DNA of 64,000 nt from Siphlonurus alternatus (lineage: Eukaryota > Arthropoda > Insecta > Ephemeroptera > Siphlonuridae): positions 27,957,551-28,021,550 of the forward strand of contig OX463778.1 in NCBI GenBank assembly GCA_949825025.1. Direction: 5' to 3'. A model generated the notes under the pieces. That model saw only the letters and a program-made list of their open reading frames with translations. It made no database searches and was not told where the DNA came from. The translations under genes were made by a program, and so were the position numbers. Shown one piece after another: positions 24,091-35,549 of this stretch; positions within the stretch are counted from its first letter, which is position 1, and each line of letters opens with the position of its first letter.

Positions 24091-27000
24091 ATGGCTGAAC
24101 ATGGACACTTTTACATTGAAGAACTGGCTGTGTGCCCCTTCAATCCTTCACACAGCATCATTAGGTCCAGGATGCAAAACCATCTTGTCAAGTGCAAGAA
24201 GGTAACAATAATATTGATACTGATAAAAGCTGCATAATATATTTATATGTCTTAATTTCTGGAACTTTATACTTTCAATTTGAAAGGAAATATATATCAA
24301 CCAATGGACAATTAAGGGTAAGGTAACGCCACCAATGTTAAAAAAAATCCCTCTCACAAAAATTCTGAAAAAAAATTTAAAATGTTCTCTCTACACCCCC
24401 TATCAGTAGCTAAAATATCAGGTATACAAATACGATCTAGTTTTTGAGTTATGAATTTTTAAAGTTGACGAATTTAACATGGGAGTTTCATTTCTCCATG
24501 TTAAAGTAGTCAACTTTAAAAATTTATAACTCAAAAACTAGATCGTATTTGTATACCTGATATTTTAGGTACTGATAGGGGGTATAGAGGAGAACATTTT
24601 AAATTTTTTTCAGAATTTTTGTGAGAGTGATTTTTTTTAACATTAATGGCGTTACCTTACCCTTAACCTGCATGAAATTTTTTTATTGCAGAAATGAATA
24701 GAGGGTACCACATTGATGCAACTAAAATTTTTCAGATTTTTTATTTTTTTCATTTTTTTTTTTTTTTTTTTTTTGAGTCTCAGAACTATTTTTAAATAAT
24801 TATTGAATGTTCTGTAAGTTGATTTGGCACCCCTGAATCCTTATTAAATGGGATGGGGCCTAGACGCCTATTGACGCCTCCAGCTAGAGGGGGCAAAAGG
24901 CTAGCTGCTCTTTCAGTACAGTAATTGTTTAAAAATAGTTGTGGGTCTCAAAATATCTGAAAAAATTCAGAGAATATCATAATTTGGTACCCTCTATGCA
25001 TTTCTGCAATAAAACATTTTCATGCAGGTTGTCCACATACAACTACATATCCACGGTGCATGTGAAGTAATTATAATTTTAAAATCCCAATGTAGTATGT
25101 TATCACACTTCTTTTCCAAATTAAAATGTTAAATTTTTTATTGTTTATTTACTGTGACCTTTTATTTCCCCTTATTACCCTCCTTCCCCCTAATGTCCTC
25201 CTTTGGTAATGCTATAGGGTTCATATGTAGGTTTTCTACTTTTTTCTAGATAAACACTAATGTGAATCAGCTCTATATAGATCTGCTGTCAATATTCATA
25301 AACAAAATGTAATTTGCCCTAGTTTTTGCTGAGACTGCAATTTGATCACATTTCCAGAGCCATCCTACGGCTGAGAAGGCAACATGTCCTTTCAACGCCA
25401 CACACCACATTGACCATCCTGAGTTGTCTTACCATCTTACTGTGTGTGAGGACCGTAAGGTTCTGGACAACTTCAAGTATGCAGGTGATGAATTCATGTT
25501 TGATTTTGCTGCTACTAGATGACATGTATTTAAGAATAGATTTATATAAGATATAAATATTTTTTATATTATTTAAAGAAAAGGAGAGGAAATACCTGCA
25601 ATAAAGGCCTAATCGATCGAAAAAGTCATCATGCAGGTGAAAATCTTATCATGGTTATATATTATATATATATATCAGGGGCGGCTCGTACTATAGTACT
25701 GCGGTACTGCAGCCCCCCCAGAAATTTTGGGAACAAACACACAATTAGAAATATCAAATAATTCTATAATTTTTCTGAACTTTCCAGCAAATTTTTATAA
25801 GTTCTAACATTTAAAATCATGAAATTTTTGCCGCTGCCGCGTAAATTTATTCCCTCAGCGCTGCCCAGCGGAAGGTACTGCCACTACTAGCAGTAGCCCA
25901 CAGCAGTGTTCCCACCCTCATTCTCCTCTTCTTCAACTCCCACTCAAGCCGTGTGATTTTGGAGCGATCGGGGACTGTGCGATCGGCAGTACCCGCAAGC
26001 TCATTGGTTCAACAGAACCAATGAGCTTGTGGTATTTGACATGCGGGAATAATTTGAACAGCACTTCGAAGACATTTCCTGTAAAATGGTTTCATTGAGC
26101 AGATTAACAAAATTTTAATTACATTCATCAGTGAATATACTAACAAAGATTGACTAAATATATTGAAGCATCTGAGGAATGAAGACCAGCACTTTTATTT
26201 TACTTTAATAAAAATATGACTGTCCCAAAAGAACCAACACTTGTCTTTTGAAAATTAAGTGGTGCATGCATGTAAACAATCGTGAGATATCTCACGTTCG
26301 AACAACGACAACAACAGGTTTCTTACTAACCACGCAGTTAGCGCCAGTCTAACTCAATGGCACTAAACGTCGATCGAATTAATTAAGTGAGAAATCTGGA
26401 TAACTTAATTCGTTCGTGAATCGCGCCCATGTATTTTATTATAAATTATAAGTTTACCAGGAACAAGTCGATATACATGGGAGCTATTTATTTATTAATT
26501 ATTCACTACAGTATTTTATACCATTAATGTGAAAATTCAAACATAAAAATAAAACAATAAAACAAAAACAAGTTGTAAAAGTGTACGAGCTAGTATACAA
26601 AATATAAGAAAACGTTAACTATATACTCCAGGATGAGAAAAATATATAGCTTATTTTCCCGGGTTTGCGTGTACCGGCAGTACATTATTTAGCAGCAAAT
26701 ATGCGATAGTAATCAAAGAAATATTGCATGGCTAAAAAAAAAAAAAATAAAATAATAATAAAAAAATTGGGATCTTTGATCTGTTATACCGCTCGAGAGG
26801 TTTCTCATATGCGCGCTCAAGCCAATTATACCGATGTGTCGTAATTATAATATAGGGTGATCAGAACTGCATGAACATCAAATAAATCGATCATGGTATA
26901 TACAATAATATATGTACCAAATTAGGTGACAACCAGAATCTAATATAAATTTTTAAAGACAAAACTTAATAAAAAATAAGAAATGAAATTTTTATAAGAA

Positions 27001-28147
27001 AATATTACATTATTAAACATTATTTCATTATTATTAGTATTTATTTAATTGAGAAAAAAATAATCGTAATCCTGTTAAGGTAGAGATAACACGAATCAGC
27101 TGACCCAATGCTAAAAAAATCTCATTCATAAAAATTATGAAAAAAAAATATATAATAAAATATTCTCCTCTACATTATCCCCTATCAGTATAGCTAAAAT
27201 ATCAGGTACACAAATTCGAGCTAGTTTTCGAGTTATAAATTTTTAATGTTGACTAATTTAGCATGGAAGTTTCATTTCTCCATCTCCATGTTAAATTAGT
27301 CAACATTAAAACAACTTTAAAAATTAATAACTCAAAAACTAGCTCAGTTTTGTATACCTGATAATTTAGCTATACTGATAGGCGATGTAGAGGAGAACAT
27401 TTTATTTTTTTTTTTTCGTAATTTTCATGACTGAGATTTTTTTAGCATAGGTCAGCTGATCCGTGTTATCCCTACCTTAACAGGATTACGATTATTTTTT
27501 TCTCAATTAAATAAATACTAATAATATTGAAATGATGTTTAATAATGCAATTTTTTCTTATAAAAATTTTATTTTTTATTTTTTTATTAAATTTTGTCTT
27601 TATAAATTTATATTAGATTCTGGTTGTCGCCTAATTTTGTACATATTGTATATACTATGATCGATTTATTTGATGTTCATTATATACATTGCGTAAAAAT
27701 TATACCAGACATTCATGTTTCATATTAACAATGCAGTTTGATTGACACTATTATTTTAAAAAAAAAGGCTTAAAACAATATTTATTTTTATATATGTTTC
27801 TTACCACGTGAAAGGACTTATGAATTAAAAAAAAATAATTAAAAATTGGATATTATATTAAGTTTGAAACATTCAATCACGATTTCAAAAGGGCTCGCAT
27901 AAGTGCATGTCATAACAAATTATAAATAAAATGCATGCATTTTTTGTTTTTAGATAATTTCTCCTTCTTTGTTGAGAGCATTATTATATGATTTTGTCAT
28001 AATTTTACCCTAAAAAAGGGGCGTGTCCTTAAAAAAAATCGCGCCTGCGGCGGGCCATTGGGGGGCTCCGCCCCCCAAACCCCCCCATGGTGTTCTGCTG
28101 GTCCCATGTCAGGCAGCACCCCCACGGAAAAGGGGCACGAGCCGCCC

Positions 28148-28216
<69 letters not shown>

Positions 28217-31200
28217 TGTATATATAACATAGGTTATCTTCAAATATATATTTCCTGTCCTTTTCTTTAAATTATATAATGTATAATTATAATTAACCTT
28301 TTATAATGGTTATTTTTCCTTGAAAAATTAAATATATGTTTTTATAATCTAAAAATACTTTTGCAGCCGCATTCATATCTGGAGAAGTATTGTAGAGGTT
28401 TTTCTGTTGTTTAGGGGGGGGGGGGGGGGAGAATGAGAGACTGCATTGGGATCAACAATGTGGGAATGGCCATGCAGTTCCCAACCCAAATAATTTTTAC
28501 TACAACATTTTAAAGGAGCAATTAATACTGTTTAGAATATATAATTTTTGACATTATATTTTAAACTATATTATATCGTCTGGAATAATAATCGAGCTAT
28601 CTGCTTACAACAATTTCGGTGTTTAATGAGCTATCTAGCTGCTATTTCAGGTGAGCACAATTATAAGCTGTAAATCGGTAAAAAATAAAGCTCATTTTTG
28701 TGCTCACTTAAAATAGCAGATAGCTCATTGTTGCAACAAGATCATGGGTAGGCAGATAGCTCATTATTCCGGACGAGGAACAATATAGTTTTTGGACTAT
28801 ATATTTTTTCTTTGTTATTACTCGATCTGCAATCAATTTAATCAAAAAATCATCACTCATTTACAACCTCTTTAAGATATATATATAGCTTTTCAGATTT
28901 TTTTATTACTCTAGTATTTCCTTTAATAATTCTTTCCTGTAAGCACAAGAAAATTGTAAGTGAATTAAAAAAAAAAAAAAAAAAAAAAGCTATGGGGGTA
29001 GCAAAAAAACTTTGTTTGTGCAATGCCATCATCGGAGAGATGTCCAGCGAGCTGCAATTAATATGGTTTTTGTGCTCTAACTGCAGTGGGTGTGAGCAGC
29101 CTGCCTGAGAATGTGCTACCTGTGGAAAACCGTGATATCCCGTGTGAGGAGAACTGGGATGATGTTGACGTTCCCACCTATGACCCTGCACACCGTCTGC
29201 AGGATGGTTCTCTGCTCGTGTAAGTATAGAAGAAGAAAGGGGGTGAGGACAGAGATGACGTGACAGCTGATGGTGTGTGGGCTTGCAGGCAGGTGAAAGG
29301 AGCTACCCCCTCGCAGCGGGAGAAGTTTCGGCAAGAGCGGCGCCTGATGTTCCAGACCCAGGGGTGAGTCACCTTCAGTTTTTACCCTGTAATATCAGAA
29401 CGTATCGCTGATGGCTAAATAATTATATATGTATTATCCATTGTCCTGGAAGTATCTATATTGCCAAAGTAAACTTGGTAAGAAGTTTTTAAATTACCAA
29501 AGGCCATTATACTCTAGGAACCCCAGTTTTGCATCAGCATGAATTTAGAAGAAAAATAATAAAAACTGGAAATATAATTACATTTTCATACTTAAGAGTA
29601 TATAATATCTAAATTTATTGCCATTTTCTGTTTACAGTGGATTTTATGATGCCTCAAGCTTTGACGGCAGAGGCCCTAAGACTCGAATGACTGAGGAGTG
29701 TGGTGCTGAGCCATTCTTGCGTCCTGACGATGCTGCTGCTTCCACGTCCAGCAGTGGGGGATCGGCTCGTGATTTCCTCCCAGCCCCTCATAATGGGGTG
29801 GCCAAGGGGTCGCACAGAGATGACCAACACAACTGCAGTGCCTCCTCATCTAGCAATGGGGGAACGGCTCGTAATTTCCTTCTTCCAACACCTCGTGATG
29901 GGGTGGCCAAGGGGTCGCACAGAGATAACCGCAGTGCTTCCTCATCCTCATTCCGCAATGGAAAAGCTGCTCACGGTGGATACTATGAAGAGCAGACTTC
30001 AGACAGAAATGGCCAACACAGTCACGAAGGAGCTGCCCTTGCCTCAAGTGACATCTATGGTGAGAGGGAATCTTACAGAGCTGAGGGTCCTCAAAGCCAC
30101 CGTGATGATCCACTACCCTCAACTTCTGGCCTTGGAGGAGGGCCTTCCAAAAATAGAATGGCTGCCAACTTCAACATCTTGCCTGGCCCTAGCTCGTCTG
30201 CTGACGATGAAAGCACTGGAGGTTCTGCAGATGAGAGAACTTGGCCTGCTCTGGGAGCCAAAGCTCGCAGCAATTTCGAGAAAGTGGAAAGTCCTTCCTG
30301 GGCTGGGGTGACCAAGGGCAAAACAGGTGCCATTCCAAAGAGAAGTGGGTTTGATCCAGGCTGCTCTTACGACAGTGGTGTGAGTGGATCACCTTATGTG
30401 AGTAATAACTTTCGTTCTGACCAAAGAAATGCTGGTCACTATGATTATCAGGACTATAAGTCCTCAGAATCTAGAGGCCACAGCCGCCATGGTTATCAGG
30501 AGAAGTATGAATCTTTAGGCAAGAGAAGCTCATCTCTTCGATTTGACTACAACAAGAGAGACTTGGAGTGTTCTGAAGAGGAGGGGTTATGCTATGATTA
30601 TCCTGAGAAAAATTACAATTATCAAGATAATCAACGCTATGATTACAAGAAAGGAAGTGAGCGTTCCAATGAAAGAGACCATGGCCACAACATAAAAGAG
30701 AATAGAGGGCTAAAACATTATGTTGGTGGCCAGTATGATCAGGATTACGACTTTTCTGCCAGAAAATCTGATGGAGAACGTGATCCTGATGTGAGAGACT
30801 ATGGCCGCCCTGCTGAAAATCGTCATGACAATCATTTCAAGAATTATCCTGAAATGAAGACCCCGAAAAACTGCTACGACTACAGCTTCAAACCATCTGT
30901 CCATTATGATGGAGAGATGTGTAACTTTTCATTTGGCGGGGGCTCATCTGACCACTCTCTGGGGGGCCTAGAGGCTGGCAAGCCTGGTCCCAGCAGTTAC
31001 AACGAAAGACCAACTGTAAGTGTTGTGGGCTGGCCAGCACTGGACGAGGGGCGCCCAGCGTCCAAGCAAGGTTGGGAGGCTTTTGACTTCAACATGACTG
31101 GCATTGGCCGAGGTAATTATTATTATGATATTATAGGTCAGGCATCATTTGTGAAATTAATTTAATTTTAATTAATATATAAATATCCTTCAGTATTTAA

Positions 31201-31819
31201 TATTTGAAACTTTTATAGCAATGTTTTTGTTAGTTATATACTGTATATACATTACAGTAATATAGTCAGTTAATTATAGCTTGGCAGATTCAAAAATGCC
31301 AGATTTTTTTTTTCAATTAAATACACATGAACCGTACATGTTTATAGATATTATAATATAGTCTTCTGTGTATTATTATCTAGAAAAGCTCAAGCTTATA
31401 ATTATATATGTTACTAAAATAAATCACCATAAGGCCAGAAATATTCTGTGCCATTGTATTAAGGTTCCAACATAGAAAATTTCTCTTTTTCTTTCTCTTT
31501 ATAATTAAAATCTATGTATATATTATACAGATGGCATTTATATAAAAATATAATATCAATTTCAGACCTAGCTGTCCCTCCCCCAATTTTATATTTAAAT
31601 TAAGTGTAACTCATAAAAGTCGTGCATGAGCACAAAGAATGAGAAACTACATACATATTATACCTATTATTTTATTATAATTATATAGCTTAATTGCACC
31701 AAGTGTATAGTGAGATGAATAGTTTTACACTATAAAATTACATACTTTATTGACTCTAGCTCAGTTTTATATTTTTCTTCCTTTTTGTTGCAGGTTCCCG
31801 CAGGCGAGATGCCCACTAA
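24091..31819 (+). CDS. GTSF1: GTSF1/Asterix-like double CHHC zinc-finger protein with long disordered tail
   Basis: Exons: 24091-24201, 25358-25484, 29087-29219, 29289-29363, 29638-31112, 31794-31819 (TAA). All phases agree and give 648 residues. Two U11-48K-type CHHC fingers are visible: C15-H21-H31-C35 and C47-H53-H63-C67, both C-x5-H-x9-H-x3-C. An acidic segment ENWDDVDVPTYDP (about 102-114) follows, as in GTSF1 proteins. The family binds RNA through the fingers and helps PIWI-clade Argonautes silence transposons. GTSF1 proteins are usually under about 200 residues; here exon 5 adds about 490 residues rich in Ser, Gly, Asp and Tyr. This tail has a repeated DGVAKGSHRD-type motif, many YDY/DYN words, and only four Trp (351, 370, 614, 628), in TWPALG, SWAG, GWPALD and GWEAF contexts. 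Reading through intron 5 would instead end the protein at 31165. The two introns before exon 3 carry most of the repeats. Confidence 0.88.
24312..24666. mobile_element. TTAA palindrome, group A (copy 2)
   Basis: A 355-bp palindrome in GTSF1 intron 1, bounded by TTAAGGGTAAGGTAACGCC and its complement. It is very close in sequence to copies 1, 3 and 4. Confidence 0.85.
24667..25034. mobile_element. Hairpin element, group H (copy 2)
   Basis: It abuts the TTAA palindrome. The left arm has TTTTATTGCAGAAATGAAT and GAGGGTACC, mirrored at the right by GGTACCCTC and ATTTCTGCAATAAAA, ending CATGCAGGTTGTCC. The middle contains a T-run of about 24. Confidence 0.65.
26871..27680. repeat. 810-bp palindrome containing a group B TTAA element
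   Basis: ATGAACATCAAATAAATCGA at the left pairs with TCGATTTATTTGATGTTCAT at the right. Pairing continues inward through CAACCAGAATCTAATATAAA, AATCGTAATCCTG and the TTAAGGTAGAGATAACACG element to a centre near 27275. Arms of about 400 bases are nearly complementary. Confidence 0.85.
27075..27480. mobile_element. TTAA palindrome, group B (copy 2)
   Basis: Starts TTAAGGTAGAGATAACACG and ends with the complement. It forms the inner half of the 810-bp palindrome in GTSF1 intron 2. Confidence 0.8.
28151..28215. repeat. (AT)n microsatellite
   Basis: About 65 bases of pure AT directly at the right end of the 2.5-kb element. Confidence 0.95.
28216..29086. other. Rest of GTSF1 intron 2
   Basis: AT-rich, with a G17 run near 28425, the hairpin at 28577-28778, and an A-run near 28970-28988. 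It ends CTAACTGCAG at 29077-29086. Confidence 0.5.
28577..28778. mobile_element. Short hairpin MITE
   Basis: GTCTGGAATAATAATCGAGC at the left is mirrored by AGCTCATTATTCCGGAC at the right. Inside, GAGCTATCT and GTGAGCACAA blocks have complements in the other arm. Confidence 0.65.
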
Positions 31820-31976
31820 AAGTGCGTAGAACCTTAGACTCTGCACACATGCAGCAAAACTATACTTTGATATAGGTTGCATGCAGAAAGTAAATGCACT
31901 ATCACAACATCTTAATTGTGTACATTTCACTTTTTTTGACCATTTTTTTATATTTAACTGTCAATGAGCTTGTCCT
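31820..31976 (+). other. 3' untranslated region of the GTSF1-like gene
   Basis: Follows the TAA at 31817-31819. No AATAAA is clear before the group E palindrome that starts at 31977, so the polyadenylation site is unknown. Confidence 0.3.
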
Positions 31977-32634
31977 TTAAAGTAAAGTGCGCGTCAGAAA
32001 AAAAAGTTGAGTTAGCATTTTCTAAAAATAGTTCAAGTAGTCCTCCATATCAAACCAAAATTCAAAAAATTCTATCTCAAGTAGGTTTGCCAGAAAAAAA
32101 TTCCAAAGTCAGAGTGAACGCGTCGCTTAACATAGAGCCTTACCTGACAAAAACCCTCGAATATCTCGAAAAAATACACCGTTAGGTGGTATGAAAAAAA
32201 TATAGTGATGGTTTATGACCCAAGCTTTAACTAAAAACCGATTAAAAAATTTTTCTCTCGAATCCATTTTTCCGTAAAAAAAATCAAGAAAATCTACCAT
32301 GTTAATTCCCATAAGATTTTTTATTATTTTTTTACGGAAAAATGGATTCGAGCGAATTTTTTTTTAATCGGTTTTTGGTTAAAGCTTGGGTCATAGAACA
32401 TCACTATATTTTTTTCATACCACCTAACGGTGTATTTTTTTTTAGATATTTGAGGGTCTTTGTCAGTTAAGGCCCCATGTTAAGCGACGCGCTCACTCTG
32501 ACTTTGGAATTTTTTTTCTGGCAAACCTATTTGAGATAGAATTTTTTTAATTTTGGTTTGATATGGAGGACTACTTGAACTATTTTTAAAAAATACTAAC
32601 TCAACTTTTTTTTCTGGCGCGCACTTTACTTTAA
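31977..32634. mobile_element. TTAA palindrome, group E (copy 1)
   Basis: A 658-bp palindrome bounded by TTAAAGTAAAGTGCGCG and its complement. Copies 2 and 3 lie at 41880-42534 and 53206-53870. Each arm contains an open frame of about 70 codons, but the copies differ at amino-acid-changing positions, so coding is doubtful. Confidence 0.85.
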
Positions 32635-34408
32635 CAATTTTCTGACAACGTACATTTTAAATTATCTTTTTATTATTTGCTGCTCCATATAATATTGCGC
32701 TTGGTGTGAAAAAAAAAAATGTATATATATTTTCATATTTATTTTTTAATATTCATTTTTAATTTATCAATGAGCTTTTATTATTTTAGCTTTTAATGAC
32801 TACATGCATGTTATGAAAATAAGTAATAACAAAATGCTGGATGAAAGTTTCAGTTTAAACTACTCGATAGTTAATCTCAACTGCACTTCTCCAGGTTATT
32901 TCCTGATATTATGTAAGTCAGCACTGAAGTTCAGTAACACTAGAAACTTTTTTTGAGAATGCATGGTGAAATGTGTGAGAGTTTTCATAACAAAATATAG
33001 GAAACTCTATGTTAATTTAATTACATAATATGTCTCCTTATTTTCTAAAATTTAATTACTTTCAGAGAACAGCTAGAATATCAAACTGGTCATTTTTAAA
33101 ACTATAATCACAACATGCATGTAGTGATTTTAGAAAGACTTTTCAAAAATTCAATTCAAGAAATGTTCTTTTTCAAGTTGATCTTCTTCAAAAGTTAATT
33201 TTAATATATTAAATATATATTTTTTTCCCTAGTAACCATGGATAAATTATAGTGTAATTTCTTTATGCTAGTAACAATATTATAAATTGGCTTATGATTA
33301 CAGTATGTATGAACAAATTTAATATTTTCCACTATAGTGTTCATTTTTAAAACCAATCTAGCTGTAATCTATATTTAATTTGAGGGGGATTTTTTTTTTT
33401 TTTTTTTTTGTTTGTGAAATATCATGGCAGTTGTTTTCTAATAATTGTAATTTAATTCATGAGACGCTGCATTGCAAACAGACCCTGCTAGTTAAAGCGT
33501 AACTATAGATTTACAATGTTGGTAAAAAATTACCAATTAAGGCTCATGTATGTGCTTTTATGTAGAGCCTCGATTGTATTAGTATAGTTTTGGTTTTACA
33601 TAATTATGTACTTTTAAAGAGTTTTTTTTTTTAATTGTTCTTATTTTTTTTTAGTTTAATGACCGGTGTTATGCTTTGAAGTCTGATTTTTAATATTAGT
33701 CGTATTATGAGATAAATGAGCTAAATTAAAATATCAATTAATTGCAAATGGACCAATATATACTATATTAGTTTATGAAGGTCTTTATTTTTGCTTATAT
33801 GCAGAGCCTCATGCAATTGTGTTTATTCATAGAAATATTTACTCATATTTTTGTGTTAACATGTATTTTATGTTTTATGCAATGAAATTTACGTTTTCTT
33901 ATCATATTATGCATTAAGTAATTTTAATTAAATAGCTGGATTTTATGTTTTCTTATCTCCATTGTCCAGGATTGAACAGACCTAATTTTCTGTTGCAAGC
34001 TCCCCTCTATTATATGTTAATGTCAATTCTCTTGCTTGGATTACTTCTGGGGGGAGGGGGGGGGGAAATCATGAAGTGTGTTATTGAAAAATTAAAAAAT
34101 TATTGAGATATTGTGAGTGTTAATTAAATTAAAATAATATGTTCTGTTGGTTCTTCCCAAGTGTGTGCCTTAAACAATGTAAAAGTGTTTCCAGTAATTA
34201 CTAATCATGCAAAAGTGACTATATAGATGGGGCATGGCAGATTGTTTGTGTCCTCTTTTATAAGCCCGTTGCGATTCTGGGATGCTGAATATTGAAACCC
34301 ACAACATTAATGTTAATGTTGGTATACTTATTATACAATTAAAAAATCAGCTGAATAGGGGATAGAATTAAGATTCCACATGAACACATATATTATGTTT
34401 TCACAAAA

Positions 34409-34411
<3 letters not shown>
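32635..34411. other. AT-rich intergenic sequence
   Basis: No gene or repeat pair recognised in about 1.8 kb. There is a T-run near 33390 and a G-rich run near 34055. Confidence 0.4.

Positions 34412-34497
<86 letters not shown>
34412..34497. repeat. (AT)n microsatellite
   Basis: About 86 bases of pure AT. Confidence 0.95.
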
Positions 34498-34501
<4 letters not shown>

Positions 34502-34770
34502 ATATTTGCAAGCAAGGTATCATATGGATAAATAAAAAAGTAATAACTATTACCTTAAAAAACTGGGCTGTCACCGTCGCTGACATGATAGTTTTTACAC
34601 CAGGTTTACACTTCCACACCATGCACTTAAAATCACATACACACAGTTGAAACATGCACAGTTAAAATATAAAAACGCATTAGACTTTTTTCGTTGTCCT
34701 CTTCAGATGTAACTTTGACACGCTTTGAGTGTCAAAGTAATGTAATGTAAAATGTAACATTTGGTTTGAT

Positions 34771-35373
34771 CCAGGGATCGGATGCGGATGCAGATGCAAG
34801 ATGCACACAGATGCGCAAAAATGGGCTTGCATCCGCATCCGTGCATCCCAGATGCACAGGGAAAAATGAATGCATCCGGATGCGCATCCCAGATGCATGA
34901 AAAATAAATTTGCATCCGGATGCGCATCCACGGATGCACGAAAAATAAATTTGCATCCATTTAACACTTTTTTTTTCTCTTTCTTTATCAGGTTTTTTGC
35001 TAATGGCCTCTAAATAAATCTTTAACACGAGGCATTTTTTTAACATTTATTTGCCACTTGTCGTTTAAAATTGCAAGAAACAAAGTGTATTATAAAAACC
35101 AAAGATCGGATGCAGATGCACAATGATGCGCAAAAATGGGCTTGCATCCGCATCCGTGCATCTGGGATTTGCGCATTTAATTATCGGGAAAAAATTAATG
35201 CATTCGGATGCGCATCCCAGATGCATGGAAAATAAATTTGCATCCGGATGCGCATCCCAGATGCATGAAAAATAAATTTGCATCCGGATACGCATCCATG
35301 GATGCACGAAAAATTAATTTGCATCCGGATGCGCATTTCGGATGCACGAAAAAAACGCGTGCATCCGGTCCCT
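34771..35373. mobile_element. Foldback-like element of GGATGC/GCATCC units
   Basis: Two clusters (34771-34965 and 35103-35373) of GGATGCGCATCC, CAGATGCA and AAAATAAATTTGCATCC units, separated by about 135 bases of unique sequence. The outer ends, CCAGGGATCGGATGC and GCATCCGGTCCCTGG, form a terminal inverted repeat. The frames spelling DAHPDA are by-products of the repeat. Confidence 0.7.
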
Positions 35374-35515
35374 GGTTTGATCTCTGTTTTAACTCAACTA
35401 GCTGCTACAGCTAGAGGTGTGTAGTCAAAAAGTTGCAACATTCATTTTGTATATTTCATGATTAATATAATAATTACTGTGTACAAAAATTATGTTTAGA
35501 GCGTTTTGCTCTGCA

Positions 35516-35549
<34 letters not shown>

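Larger units (their letters stand above)
25676..28150. mobile_element. 2.5-kb non-autonomous DNA element with CAGGGGCGGCTCGT termini
   Basis: The left end, CAGGGGCGGCTCGTAC, is mirrored by ACGAGCCGCCCCTG at the right. The inner ends are G/C-runs. There is no transposase frame inside. The termini resemble hAT-type ends (CAGGGG), but the flanks are AT microsatellite on both sides, so an 8-bp duplication cannot be read. It holds nested palindromes (26871-27680) and a short hairpin around 25990-26035. Confidence 0.6.

Noticed and set aside
28058..28270. Frames encoding long Ile-Tyr runs (also near 34410, 40600-41180, 57283, 57875)
   Set aside because: Translations of (AT)n microsatellites. In INTS15 the true exons were separated from these by splice signals.
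29700..30311. 203-codon frame overlapping the large GTSF1 exon
   Set aside because: Out of frame with the CHHC-encoding exons. It stays open because of the Ser/Gly-rich codon pattern of the main frame.
34680..35414. CRISPR-like array of GGATGC/GCATCC repeats
   Set aside because: The units vary in spacing, are in both orientations and have no spacer pattern. This is an animal genome and a foldback-like repeat.
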